From positions 806,001 through 870,000 of the forward strand of contig NZ_CP060714.1 of NCBI RefSeq assembly GCF_014395975.1: 64,000 nucleotides of DNA, read 5' to 3'. Origin of the DNA: Diaphorobacter ruginosibacter. GTDB lineage: Bacteria; Pseudomonadota; Gammaproteobacteria; Burkholderiales; Burkholderiaceae_C. The notes under the pieces were generated by a model. It was not told the DNA's origin and searched no databases. It saw nothing but the letters and a program-made list of their open reading frames with translations. Below are positions 25,139 through 33,323 of this stretch, one piece after another; the first letter of the stretch is position 1, and each line of letters begins with the position of its first letter. A program made the position numbers and the translations under genes.

Positions 25139-25852
25139 ATGTCCGATTCCGCCACGCCGTCCCTGCATCCATCCGTCATCTGCACTGTGGATGTCGTGCT
25201 GTTGACGCTGCGCGACACACGGCTGGAGGTGTTGCTCGCGCAGCGAGACAGGGCTCCATTCGAGGGCGCCTGGGCGCTGCCCGGTGGGTTCGTGCATCCG
25301 CAGGAGGATGCCGACGCCGCAGCGAGCGCGACGCGTGTGCTCAGGGAAAAAACAGGTCTCGAGGCGCCTTATCTGGAGCAGTTGGGCACCTATTCGGGCC
25401 TGGCGCGCGACCCGCGTGGCTGGTCGATCGCGGTGGTGTACTGTGCGCTGGTGCCGCTGGAGGATCTGGAGCAGGCGCTGCATCGGCGGAGCACCACACG
25501 CCCGTCAGTGGCAAGGCTCCACGATGCGGCAAACCTGGGGCGCTTGCCGTTCGACCATGACGCCATGGTGGCGGGCGCGATAGAGCGCGTTCGCAGCAAG
25601 AGCCAATACTCCTCGCTGCCCGTCCATCTGTGCGGCGCGGAGTTCACATTGCCGCAGCTTCAGCGTACCTATGAGGCGGTGCTCGGCGAGCCGCTGAACA
25701 AGGTGAGCTTCCGGCGCAAGATGGAGGAGCTCAATGTGCTCGAGCCAGTGGAGGGGGCCATGCAGGGTGGGGCCGCGCACCGTCCCGCTCAGCTGTACAG
25801 GGTGCGAGAGGCCTATCGGCAGCGCCTGTCGATGCTGGAGCGCGGGCTGTAG
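25139..25852 (+). CDS. nrtR: NrtR-type transcriptional repressor (Nudix domain plus winged helix)
   Basis: The 237-residue protein has an N-terminal Nudix-like domain (about 8-150) with a degenerate box: LPGGFVHPQEDADAAASATR then LREKTGL, so the usual REUxEE catalytic glutamates are not intact. A C-terminal winged helix follows, LPQLQRTYEAVLGEPLNKVS with FRRKMEELNVLEP. This is the layout of NrtR, which senses NAD-related metabolites (ADP-ribose) and represses NAD salvage genes. It is divergent from pncA-pncB-nadE-nadM, which supports that role. ATG 25139 is chosen; the open frame begins at a TTG 18 bp earlier. Confidence 0.88.
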   Translation: MSDSATPSLHPSVICTVDVVLLTLRDTRLEVLLAQRDRAPFEGAWALPGGFVHPQEDADAAASATRVLREKTGLEAPYLEQLGTYSGLARDPRGWSIAVVYCALVPLEDLEQALHRRSTTRPSVARLHDAANLGRLPFDHDAMVAGAIERVRSKSQYSSLPVHLCGAEFTLPQLQRTYEAVLGEPLNKVSFRRKMEELNVLEPVEGAMQGGAAHRPAQLYRVREAYRQRLSMLERGL

Positions 25853-25889
25853 CTCGGGGTGTGCTGGATGCTCTCTCCGGCAAGAAAAA

Positions 25890-25909
25890 TGCCCGCATCG
25901 CTGCGGGCA
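25890..25909. terminator. bidirectional intrinsic terminator between nrtR and the DUF1328 gene
   Basis: Perfect 8-bp stem TGCCCGCA / TGCGGGCA with loop TCGC. On the minus strand it is followed by TTTTTCTTG, a good U-tract for the DUF1328 transcript. On the plus strand the tail is GTTCTTTCTC, weaker, for nrtR. Confidence 0.8.
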
Positions 25910-25933
25910 GTTCTTTCTCGAGAGAGACGGGGG

Positions 25934-26107
25934 CTAGCTGACGGCGCCGATGCCCAGAATGGCCAGCACGATGAAGATCACTGCGATCACCAGGAAGATG
26001 AAGAACAGTAGCTTGGCAATGCTGGCGGCGCCTGCCGCGACGCCAGTGAAACCGAATACGCCTGCAATCAACGAGATGATGGCAAAGATGATGGCCCATT
26101 TGAGCAT
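25934..26107 (-). CDS. DUF1328 small membrane protein
   Basis: The 57-residue peptide begins MLKWAIIFAIISLIAGVFGF and is followed by a second helix (AKLLFFIFLVIAVIFIVLAI), the pattern of the DUF1328/YtjA family of two-helix inner-membrane proteins. GGAGG lies 8 bases before ATG 26107. The open frame continues 62 codons upstream, but nothing there resembles the family. Such genes are usually single and stress-related; the function is not known. It has its own terminator downstream and lies alone between nrtR and metK. Confidence 0.85.
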   Translation of the reverse strand: MLKWAIIFAIISLIAGVFGFTGVAAGAASIAKLLFFIFLVIAVIFIVLAILGIGAVS

Positions 26108-26278
26108 GAAAACCTCCAGTGGCTTGATGAGTGTCTGCGATCCATGGATCCGCCGCGAGGCGAATCTGTATAAGCAGCTTAAGCGGCACTGGAGGTAGGG
26201 GCGGTGGGTGCATGCGAACATCGCGCGTAGGCAAAGAACGACAGCGGGACGTCGGTGGCGTGGCAGTGTCACGCAAGC

Positions 26279-26317
26279 AAAAAAGCCAGCCACGCCGTGG
26301 TGACGGCATGTCCGGCT
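26279..26317 (-). terminator. intrinsic terminator, metK transcript
   Basis: On the minus strand a long hairpin with the closing stem GCCGT / ACGGC and loop CACC, extended by AGCC..GGCT pairs with one mismatch, runs into TTTTTT (the A6 at 26279-26284 on plus). It lies about 40 bp after the second TAA (26357) and 170 bp after the actual metK stop. Confidence 0.75.
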
Positions 26318-26356
26318 TCTTCGAGCAAGGACGCGGAGGAGGGGTCTCCGCGCAGT

Positions 26357-26401
26357 TTATTTCAGGCCTGCAGCCGCGCGAAGCGCTGCCACTTTGTCCG
26401 T
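26357..26401 (-). pseudogene. duplicated 3' end of metK (last 13-14 codons)
   Basis: Read on the minus strand this stretch encodes TDKVAALRAAAGLK and a TAA. The first 13 residues equal the end of the intact metK product, which stops at 26491. Of the 13 shared codons, 8 differ and every difference is a silent third-position change. The copy keeps a terminal Lys that the intact gene lacks. It has no start of its own and is not a gene; it looks like the remains of an older metK 3' end lying in front of the old terminator. Confidence 0.75.
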
Positions 26402-26490
26402 GCGTTGGCTCCGGCACGGGCCTTTGGCCCTTCACATCGCAAGCGATATGAGCCTCACCGAAAGCCTGCCAAGCACGCAGGCGCGAGGCC
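26402..26490 (-). other. hairpin-rich spacer between metK and its 3' relic
   Basis: The 89-bp insert between the metK stop and the relic holds three inverted repeats: CATATCGC/GCGATGTG (about 26434-26452), GGGCC-AAA-GGCCC (26418-26430) and CCGTGC/GCACGG (about 26397-26418). None has a U-tract. Nothing coding was seen. The rest of the gap to the DUF1328 gene (26108-26278) contains no recognisable feature beyond the metK terminator. Confidence 0.5.
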
Positions 26491-27672
26491 TTACAGGCCT
26501 GCGGCTGCACGCAGTGCAGCCACCTTGTCAGTCTTTTCCCAGGTGAACTCGGGTTCTTCGCGGCCGAAGTGGCCGTAGGCTGCCGTCTTCTGGTAGATCG
26601 GGCGACGCAGGTCCAGCATCTCGATGATGCCGCGTGGGCGCAGGTCGAAGTTGGCTGCCACGATCTTGGCGATTTCCGCATCGGGAATCACGCCCGTGCC
26701 TTCGGTGTACACGGTGATGTTCATCGGGCGAGCCACGCCGATCGCATAGGCGACTTGCACCTGGCATTGGCGCGCCAGGCCTGCGGCCACCACGTTCTTT
26801 GCCACGTAGCGGGCCGCGTAGGCTGCCGAGCGGTCCACCTTCGTTGGGTCCTTGCCGGAGAAGGCGCCACCGCCATGGGGGCAGGCACCTCCGTAGGTGT
26901 CGACGATGATCTTGCGGCCGGTCAGGCCGCAGTCGCCCTGAGGGCCGCCAACCACGAAGCGGCCGGTGGGGTTGATCAGGTACTTGGTCTCCTGCAGCCA
27001 CTCCTTGGGCAGCACGGGTTTGATGATTTCCTCGATGATGGCTTCGGTGAAGCTGGCCTTCATCTTGGTGGCCGATTCCGACTGGTCGGGGCTGTGCTGG
27101 GTGGACAGCACGACGGTGTCGATGCTGTGGGGCTTGCCGTCCACATAGCGCATCGTGACCTGGCTCTTGGCGTCGGGGCGCAGGAACGGCAGGCGGCCGT
27201 CCTTGCGCAGTTGCGCCTGGCGCTCGACGAGGCGGTGCGCGTAGTAGATCGGCGCGGGCATGAGCTCCGGCGTTTCGTCGCAGGCGTAGCCGAACATCAG
27301 GCCCTGGTCACCGGCGCCGATGTTGAGCTGGTCGTCGCTCGCGGCGTCCACGCCCTGGGCGATGTCCTGGCTCTGCTTGTCGTATGCCACGAGCACGGCG
27401 CAGCCCTTGTAGTCGATGCCGTATTCGGTGTTGTCGTAGCCGATGCGCTTGATGGTGTCGCGGGCCACCTGGATGTAGTCCACGTTGGCGCCGGTGGTGA
27501 TTTCACCAGCCAATACCACCAGACCGGTGTTGGTCAGTGTCTCGGCTGCCACGCGGCTGTGGGGGTCTTGCGCGAAAATAGCGTCAAGAATCGCATCGGA
27601 GATCTGGTCCGCCACCTTGTCGGGGTGGCCTTCGGATACCGATTCCGATGTAAAGAGAAAGTCGCTCGCCAT
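26491..27672 (-). CDS. metK: S-adenosylmethionine synthetase (methionine adenosyltransferase)
   Basis: MetK forms SAM from methionine and ATP. The 393-residue protein has the expected segments: FTSESVSEGHPDKVADQISD near the start (His-Pro-Asp of the ATP/methionine site), GAGDQGLMFGYA, and GGGAFSGKDPTKVDRSAAY with the phosphate-binding loop. It ends KTDKVAALRAAAGL. AGGAG lies 8 bases before the ATG. It is divergent from an LpxL-type acyltransferase, a neighbourhood seen in other Burkholderiales. About 90 bp downstream lies a second, silent-site diverged copy of its last codons. The leader can form a TTGGG/CCCAA hairpin, but no known riboswitch class was recognised. Confidence 0.97.
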   Translation of the reverse strand: MASDFLFTSESVSEGHPDKVADQISDAILDAIFAQDPHSRVAAETLTNTGLVVLAGEITTGANVDYIQVARDTIKRIGYDNTEYGIDYKGCAVLVAYDKQSQDIAQGVDAASDDQLNIGAGDQGLMFGYACDETPELMPAPIYYAHRLVERQAQLRKDGRLPFLRPDAKSQVTMRYVDGKPHSIDTVVLSTQHSPDQSESATKMKASFTEAIIEEIIKPVLPKEWLQETKYLINPTGRFVVGGPQGDCGLTGRKIIVDTYGGACPHGGGAFSGKDPTKVDRSAAYAARYVAKNVVAAGLARQCQVQVAYAIGVARPMNITVYTEGTGVIPDAEIAKIVAANFDLRPRGIIEMLDLRRPIYQKTAAYGHFGREEPEFTWEKTDKVAALRAAAGL

Positions 27673-27799
27673 TGAATAAACTCCTAGTTTCAGCTTTTGG
27701 GGCGTTGCCCAAGCATAGGAGCCTTGGCGAACGCTTTAGCAGACTTGTTTTACGTCGCCCTGCAAGTTGCTCATTAACTCAGCGACAGCTCACATTCTA

Positions 27800-28669
27800 A
27801 TGCTTTCCTTCTTTCGACTGTTGTCCGCATTGCCGATAGGCCTACTTCACAGCGTAGGGGCGGCCATGGGCTGGGTGACGTTTGCGCTGTCGCCCACCTA
27901 CCGCAGGCGCTTTGTCGCCAACGCGAGGCAGGCGGGGTACGGCTTCGGCGCAGTGAGTGCCGCCGTGGGGCATGCGGGACGCATGGTGTTCGAGATGCCG
28001 CGCATCTGGCTTGGCAAGCTACCACGCTGCACGATGGTCAACGAGGAGGTCGCGCTCAAGGCCTATGCCAGGGGCAAGGGCATTCTGTTCCTCACGCCGC
28101 ACATCGGGTGTTTCGAGCTGTCGGTGCAGGATGCGGCACGGCGCTGGTCGTCGCAGCATGGCGACATCACGGTGCTGTACCGTCCGGCACGTCAGGCCTG
28201 GCTTGCGCAGATCCTGGAGACGGCGCGCAACCGGCCCGGCGTACAGGCGGTTCCGACCACGCTTGCCGGCGTGCGCCAGATGATCAAGGCACTGCGCAAG
28301 GGCGCGGCGGTGGGATTGCTGCCGGACCAGGTGCCTCCGCAGGGACTGGGGGTATGGTCTCCGTTCTTTGGGCGCGATGCCTATACGATGACGCTGGCCG
28401 CACGCCTGGCTTTGCAGACCGGGGCGGCCATCATCGTGGCGCGCTGCGAACGCCTTTCCTGGGGGCGCGGCTACGTGCTGTATCTGGAAGAACTGGCGAC
28501 GCCGCTGTCGCCGACATTGGAAATCGCCGTGCAGGAAATCAACGCCGCCATGGAGCGGACCATTCGTCAGTGCCCAGAGCAGTACCTGTGGGGCTACGGC
28601 CGATACAAGCAGCCGCGGGTCGAGTCACCGGCTGCAGCCGGCGAGAGCGCAGCGGAGGGGCAGGCATGA
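27800..28669 (+). CDS. LpxL/HtrB-like lipid A acyltransferase
   Basis: The 289-residue protein has an N-terminal hydrophobic segment (FFRLLSALPIGLLHSVGAAM) and the HX4(D/E) acyltransferase motif in LTPHIGCFELS. It also has LRKGAAVGLLPDQVPP and an R/E-rich C-terminal part, as in the lysophospholipid/lipid A late acyltransferases. It should add a secondary acyl chain to Kdo2-lipid IVA (or a related lipid) at the inner membrane. ATG 27800 is chosen over a TTG 33 bp upstream. Its stop overlaps the start of a second acyltransferase (ATGA). Which of lauroyl or myristoyl transfer it performs is not evident. Confidence 0.85.
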   Translation: MLSFFRLLSALPIGLLHSVGAAMGWVTFALSPTYRRRFVANARQAGYGFGAVSAAVGHAGRMVFEMPRIWLGKLPRCTMVNEEVALKAYARGKGILFLTPHIGCFELSVQDAARRWSSQHGDITVLYRPARQAWLAQILETARNRPGVQAVPTTLAGVRQMIKALRKGAAVGLLPDQVPPQGLGVWSPFFGRDAYTMTLAARLALQTGAAIIVARCERLSWGRGYVLYLEELATPLSPTLEIAVQEINAAMERTIRQCPEQYLWGYGRYKQPRVESPAAAGESAAEGQA

Positions 28670-29547
28670 GCTTGAGCAGCCTGGGGGTGGGCATGATGCA
28701 TCTGCTCGCGAAGCTGCCACTGCCGCTGCTGCGGGCGCTGGGAAAGTACGTCGGGCGGTTGTTGTTCGTGCTGGCGGGGCAGCGCCGCCGTGTCGCATTG
28801 CGCAATCTGGAACTGTGCTTTCCCGAGATGGGGGAATCCGAGCGCCGGACGCTCGCGAAGCAGACCTTCGAGGCCTTTTGCCAGACCTTCCTCGATCGCA
28901 GCTGGTTGTGGTTCGGATCCGAGGCGCTGGTGCGCAGCCGGGTGAGGCTCGAGGGCGCCATCGATGAACTGGAGGGGGATACGCCCACCATCGTCTTTGC
29001 ACCGCATTTCTACAGCATGGACGCGGGGGGGCTGGCGCTGCCGCTCAACACCGAGCGCGAATTCACCTCGATCTTTGCGACCAACCCCGATCCGGTGCTG
29101 GACGCATGGTTCATGCAGGGGCGCCAGCGCTTTGGCCGTGTACGCATGCTTAACCGCGCAGACGGCGTCAAGCCCATCATCTCGTGCCTGCGCAAGGGCG
29201 GGCTGCTGTACCTGCTGCCCGACATGGACTATGGCAGGAACGATTCAGTCTTCGTCCCGTTCTTTGCCGTGCCGGATACGGCCACCATTCCGTCGCTGTC
29301 ACGCTTTGCGCGCCTGGGGCGTGCCAAGGTGGTGGCGCTGTACAACGAAATGACGCCCGAGGGTTACGTGGCGCACCTCACGCCTGCTTGGGAAAACTTT
29401 CCCACCGAGGACCATGTCGCCGACACCGCGCGCATGAATCGGGAACTGCAGGCGGCGATCATGAGGATGCCGTCGCAGTACTACTGGGTGCACAAGCGGT
29501 TCAAGACACGTCCTGAAGGTCAGCCTTCGCTCTATGAGCGGAGCTGA
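28666..29547 (+). CDS. LpxL/LpxM-like lipid A acyltransferase (second copy)
   Basis: The 293-residue paralogue of the gene before it carries HFYSMD (HX4D) in FAPHFYSMDAGGLAL, and CLRKGGLLYLLPDMDYG with the PDxxxG element. Its N-terminus (about 5-35) is a hydrophobic anchor. The two proteins are only moderately similar, which suggests different acyl-chain positions rather than a recent duplication. It begins inside the previous stop codon (ATGA), so expression is coupled. It converges with yihA; the 29-bp gap holds a GC-rich repeat without a U-tract. Confidence 0.85.
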   Translation: MSLSSLGVGMMHLLAKLPLPLLRALGKYVGRLLFVLAGQRRRVALRNLELCFPEMGESERRTLAKQTFEAFCQTFLDRSWLWFGSEALVRSRVRLEGAIDELEGDTPTIVFAPHFYSMDAGGLALPLNTEREFTSIFATNPDPVLDAWFMQGRQRFGRVRMLNRADGVKPIISCLRKGGLLYLLPDMDYGRNDSVFVPFFAVPDTATIPSLSRFARLGRAKVVALYNEMTPEGYVAHLTPAWENFPTEDHVADTARMNRELQAAIMRMPSQYYWVHKRFKTRPEGQPSLYERS

Positions 29548-29576
29548 GCGGTAGCCGCCGCTCCTCCGGGAGTGGC

Positions 29577-30326
29577 TCAGTCGTCCTCTGACGGGGTCTC
29601 CGCATCCTGCACGCCGCCATCGTCCGGGGCCTGTGCTCCGGGGGCGGGCTCTCCTGCCGGCGGGTGCGCCCATTGCCACAGCAATTGGGCCACCTCGTCC
29701 ACTCCCTGCTTCTTGAGCGCCGAGAACAGGCGCACCTCACCGCCGCCCGCATTGAGCCGGGTGATGGACAGCGCCTTGGCCTGCTCGCTGCGGGTGAGCT
29801 TGTCGGCCTTGGTCAGGATCACCAGGAACTTCAGGCCCTGCTCGACGCGCGGGCGCACGGCCTCAAGCAGTGCCTCGTCGAGTTCGGTCAGCCCCAGGCG
29901 CGGGTCGCACAGCAGCACGATGGCGGTCAGGCTGGGGCGGCTCACCAGGTAGTTGAGCATCACGCGTTGCCAGCGCAGCTTGTCGGAGCGCGACACGGCC
30001 GCATAGCCGTAGCCGGGCAGGTCGGCCAGCACCGCGTCGGTCACGCCCTGCTTGCCGAGAGAGAAAAGGTTGATGTGCTGCGTGCGGCCGGGCTTCTTCG
30101 AGGCAAAGGCCAGCTGCTTTTGCTGCGTCAGCGTATTGATGCAGGTGGATTTGCCCGCGTTCGAGCGGCCGACGAAGGCGATTTCCGGCACCGACACGAC
30201 AGGCAGCTGGTCCAGCTGCGCGGCAGTGGTGAGAAATCGTGCTGTATGCATCCATCCCATTGCCGTCTTTGCGTCGGGTACTGTGTTTGAAGCATCAGTC
30301 ATAGACACTTGTTGATTTATTGACAT
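29577..30326 (-). CDS. yihA: ribosome biogenesis GTP-binding protein EngB/YihA
   Basis: The 249-residue GTPase has Walker A GRSNAGKST (53-61), the G3 motif DLPGYGYA and G4 TKAD, all typical of YihA/YsxC, which assists 50S subunit assembly. A C-terminal tail of about 25 residues rich in A, P, G, E and D is longer than in E. coli. The start is ATG 30326 or ATG 30302 (8 codons shorter, MTDASN); neither has a strong Shine-Dalgarno. The longer open frame is non-coding leader. It is divergent from the cytochrome c4 gene over 84 bp. Confidence 0.93.
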   Translation of the reverse strand: MSINQQVSMTDASNTVPDAKTAMGWMHTARFLTTAAQLDQLPVVSVPEIAFVGRSNAGKSTCINTLTQQKQLAFASKKPGRTQHINLFSLGKQGVTDAVLADLPGYGYAAVSRSDKLRWQRVMLNYLVSRPSLTAIVLLCDPRLGLTELDEALLEAVRPRVEQGLKFLVILTKADKLTRSEQAKALSITRLNAGGGEVRLFSALKKQGVDEVAQLLWQWAHPPAGEPAPGAQAPDDGGVQDAETPSEDD

Positions 30327-30410
30327 ATATCGGGTTTCCAAGGGATGGCGCAAAAAGCCCCTCATTGTAGAATGGCGGAGTTTTGCACTCATAAGAAAAG
30401 AACCCTCGAT

Positions 30411-31040
30411 ATGAAGTTGCTTGCCTCCTTGCTGATGGCCATCACGGTTGCCGGAGCTGCCGTTCCTTCGTTTGCTGCCGGTGAGCCGGCATCCAAAACT
30501 TCCAAGCCAGACCTTGCAAAGGGCGAGGCCAGTTATGCCATCTGCGTGGCCTGCCACGCCGCCGACGGTAATTCCGCGATTGCCGCCAATCCGGTCCTGG
30601 CGCAGCAGCATCCCGAGTACCTGGTCAAGCAACTCCAGGAATTCAAGTCCGGCAAGCGCAATGATCCTGTCATGAAGGGCATGGCGGCCACGCTGTCCGA
30701 CGATGACATGCGCAATGTCTCGGCCTGGCTGGCCTCCAAGAAGGCCAAGCCGGGCTTCTCCAAGGACAAGGAGCTGGTTTCGCTGGGCGAGAAGATCTAC
30801 CGCGGCGGCATTCAGGATCGCAATATCGCTGCCTGTGCGGCCTGCCACAGCCCCAATGGTGCCGGTATTCCTTCCCAGTATCCCCGCATCAGCGGCCAGC
30901 ATGCCGACTACACAGCGAAGCAGCTGGTGGATTTCCGTGACGGAAAGCGTGGCAACAATCTTGTCATGACCCAGGAGGCCTCCAAATTGAACGATCGCGA
31001 GATCAAGGCGGTGGCCGATTACATTGCTGGCCTGCGTTAA
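30411..31040 (+). CDS. cytochrome c4 (dihaem, periplasmic)
   Basis: The 209-residue protein has a signal peptide (MKLLASLLMAITVAGAAVPS, cleavage near AFA/A at 23). Two CxxCH haem sites follow: CVACH at 45-49 and CAACH at 142-146. The methionines at KGMAATL and VMTQEA are the likely axial ligands. The two halves are similar, as is usual for c4 cytochromes that pass electrons to terminal oxidases. ATG 30411 is set by the signal peptide. A terminator follows at 31117. The next genes make cytochrome c (resB, ccsB), which supports the assignment. Confidence 0.92.
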   Translation: MKLLASLLMAITVAGAAVPSFAAGEPASKTSKPDLAKGEASYAICVACHAADGNSAIAANPVLAQQHPEYLVKQLQEFKSGKRNDPVMKGMAATLSDDDMRNVSAWLASKKAKPGFSKDKELVSLGEKIYRGGIQDRNIAACAACHSPNGAGIPSQYPRISGQHADYTAKQLVDFRDGKRGNNLVMTQEASKLNDREIKAVADYIAGLR

Positions 31041-31116
31041 AGTATTTCGCTCAAAGCCAGATTCTGTTCCGTGGGAGATATTGACGGAACCAACCGCCGA
31101 TAATCAAACCCAATAC

Positions 31117-31152
31117 GGGCGGGCTCATCTTCTCGAGATGGCCCGCCCTTTT
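31117..31152 (+). terminator. intrinsic terminator after cytochrome c4
   Basis: 8-bp stem GGGCGGGC / GCCCGCCC prolonged by CATCT / AGATG with a single bulged T, loop TCTCG, then TTTT. It ends 24 bp before the resB start, so resB must have a promoter inside or after it, or depend on readthrough. Confidence 0.85.
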
Positions 31153-31175
31153 CATTCTTCACGTCCCTCGATTTC

Positions 31176-33323
31176 ATGTCCGACGCTGCTCCTGAACTTC
31201 CCGCGTCAACCAGCACCCAGAAAGGGCGCTCACTGACAGAACTGCTGGCGTCGATGCGATTTGCCATATCACTGCTCACGGTGATCTGCATTGCCTCGGT
31301 GATCGGCACCGTGCTCAAGCAGCATGAACCCGCGGTGAACTATGTGAACCAGTTCGGCCCGTTCTGGGCGGACCTGTTCCTCTCCCTCAAGCTCAATGCG
31401 GTATACAGCGCCTGGTGGTTCCTGCTGATCCTCGCGTTCCTGGTGGTGAGCACATCGCTGTGCGTTGCCAGGCACGCGCCCAAGTATCTGGCGGACATTC
31501 GCACGTACAAGGAAAACATCCGCGAAAAAAGCCTGAACGCCTTTCACCACAAGGCCAGCGCGGAGCTGACCGGCGCTCCGCAGGACGAGGCGCAGCGCCT
31601 GGGCAAGCTGCTGGTCTCCGGAGGCTGGAAAGTCAAGCTGCAGCAGCGCGACACGGCCGCAGGAGCTGGCACCGGCTGGATGCTGGCGGCGAAGGCCGGC
31701 GCGGCCAACAAGCTGGGCTATATCGCTGCCCACAGTGCCATCGTGCTGATCTGCCTGGGGGGCTTGTTCGACGGCGACCTGGTCGTCCGTGCGCAGATGC
31801 TGCTGGGCGGGAAGACACCGTACACGGGCGGTGGCCTGATCTCGGAAGTTTCGGATACGCATCGTCTCTCCGAGCGCAACCCCACGTTCCGCGGCAACCT
31901 GCTGGTGGCCGAAGGAACGCAGTCGAGCACGGCGATCCTCAACCAGTCCGACGGCATTCTCTTGCAGGAACTGCCGTTTGCGATCGAGCTCAAGAAGTTC
32001 ATCGTGGACTATTACTCCACTGGCATGCCCAAGCTGTTCGCGAGCGAGATCATCATCCACGACAAGGAAACGGGCGAGAAGAAGGAAACGCGTGTCGAGG
32101 TGAATCACCCGGCCAGCTACAAGGGCGTGGAGATCTACCAGTCGAGCTTCGATGACGGAGGCTCCAAGGTGCATCTGCAGGCGCGTTCGTTCCAGCAGGG
32201 CATCAGGCCGTTCATGGTGGAGGGCGAGATCGGCGGTTCGCTGAAGTTGCCCGCCGAGGAGATCGGCGGCCAGCCGGCCACGCTCGAATTCACCGCGCTG
32301 CGCGTGCTGAACGTGGAAAATCTGAGCGGTGGCGGCGGCTCCGAAGTGGACGTGCGCAAGGTCGACCTCAAGCACTCGATCGAGTCGCGCCTGGGTGCAG
32401 GCAACAAGAGTGCGACCAAGCGCGACCTGCGCAATGTGGGCCCGAGCATCACCTACAAGCTGCGCGACGCGTCGGGCCAGGCGCGCGAGTTCGTCAACTA
32501 CATGCTGCCGGTCGACACGGGGGATGGCCTGCCGGTCTTCCTGCTGGGCGTGCGCGAGACGCCCGCCGATCCATTCCGCTACCTGCGCGTGCCCGTGGAC
32601 ACGGAGGGCTCCATCGACGGCTTCCTGCGCCTGCGCCAGGCGTTGTCAGACCCTGCGGCGCGCGAGGCTGCTGTGAAGCGCTATACCATGCAGGCGCTGG
32701 ATGACAAGCGGCCGGAACTCTCCAACCAGCTCTACCAGTCCGCGCTGCGTGCGCTGACGCTGTTTGCGGAAGGCGACTCGCGCAACGGCCAGAAACTGGT
32801 GGGCTTGCAGGCGGTATCCGATTTCATCGAGGCCAATGTGCCGGAGGCGGAACGCAGCCGTGCGGGCGAGGTGCTGGTCCGCATCCTCAACGGTGCGCTG
32901 TACGAACTGGCACAGCTTTCGCGGCACAAGGCAGGTCTGGCCCCGATGGCTCCCGATGAGAAGACACAGGCCTTCATGACCCAGGCCGTTCTGTCGCTCA
33001 GTGATGTACAGCTGTATCCTGCGCCGGTATTCTTCGAGTTGAAGAATTTCGAGCAGGTGCAGGCGAGTGTTTTCCAGGTGGCTCGCGCTCCTGGCAAGAC
33101 CATCGTGTATCTGGGCTGCCTGTTCCTGATCATCGGCGTGTTCGCGATGCTGTATGTGCGCGAGCGCCGCATCTGGATCTGGTTCACACCGGCAGACCAG
33201 GGTTCGAAGGCCGTGATGGCCATGTCCACGAATCGCAAGACTCTGGACGGAGACAAAGAGTTCGAGACATTGAGCGGAAAATTATTGGGGATCGCAAGCC
33301 ACCCCGGAGGTAACGCAACATGA
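31176..33323 (+). CDS. resB: cytochrome c biogenesis protein ResB/Ccs1
   Basis: ResB with CcsB forms the System II haem lyase that attaches haem to apocytochromes in the periplasm. The 715-residue protein has two N-terminal membrane helices separated by a periplasmic loop (SLLTVICIASVIGTVLKQ, about 33-50, then WWFLLILAFLVVSTSLCVAR). A third helix lies near 175-195 (GYIAAHSAIVLICLGGLFDG) and a large periplasmic domain of about 420 residues follows. The last helix is near 645-665. Length is at the upper end for ResB. Its stop overlaps the ccsB start (ATGA). Confidence 0.93.
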   Translation: MSDAAPELPASTSTQKGRSLTELLASMRFAISLLTVICIASVIGTVLKQHEPAVNYVNQFGPFWADLFLSLKLNAVYSAWWFLLILAFLVVSTSLCVARHAPKYLADIRTYKENIREKSLNAFHHKASAELTGAPQDEAQRLGKLLVSGGWKVKLQQRDTAAGAGTGWMLAAKAGAANKLGYIAAHSAIVLICLGGLFDGDLVVRAQMLLGGKTPYTGGGLISEVSDTHRLSERNPTFRGNLLVAEGTQSSTAILNQSDGILLQELPFAIELKKFIVDYYSTGMPKLFASEIIIHDKETGEKKETRVEVNHPASYKGVEIYQSSFDDGGSKVHLQARSFQQGIRPFMVEGEIGGSLKLPAEEIGGQPATLEFTALRVLNVENLSGGGGSEVDVRKVDLKHSIESRLGAGNKSATKRDLRNVGPSITYKLRDASGQAREFVNYMLPVDTGDGLPVFLLGVRETPADPFRYLRVPVDTEGSIDGFLRLRQALSDPAAREAAVKRYTMQALDDKRPELSNQLYQSALRALTLFAEGDSRNGQKLVGLQAVSDFIEANVPEAERSRAGEVLVRILNGALYELAQLSRHKAGLAPMAPDEKTQAFMTQAVLSLSDVQLYPAPVFFELKNFEQVQASVFQVARAPGKTIVYLGCLFLIIGVFAMLYVRERRIWIWFTPADQGSKAVMAMSTNRKTLDGDKEFETLSGKLLGIASHPGGNAT

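Noticed and set aside
26491..27766. Riboswitch in the metK leader (TTGGG/CCCAA hairpin)
   Set aside because: A hairpin can be drawn before the metK start, but the conserved core of any SAM or SAH riboswitch class known to me is not visible, so it is not annotated.
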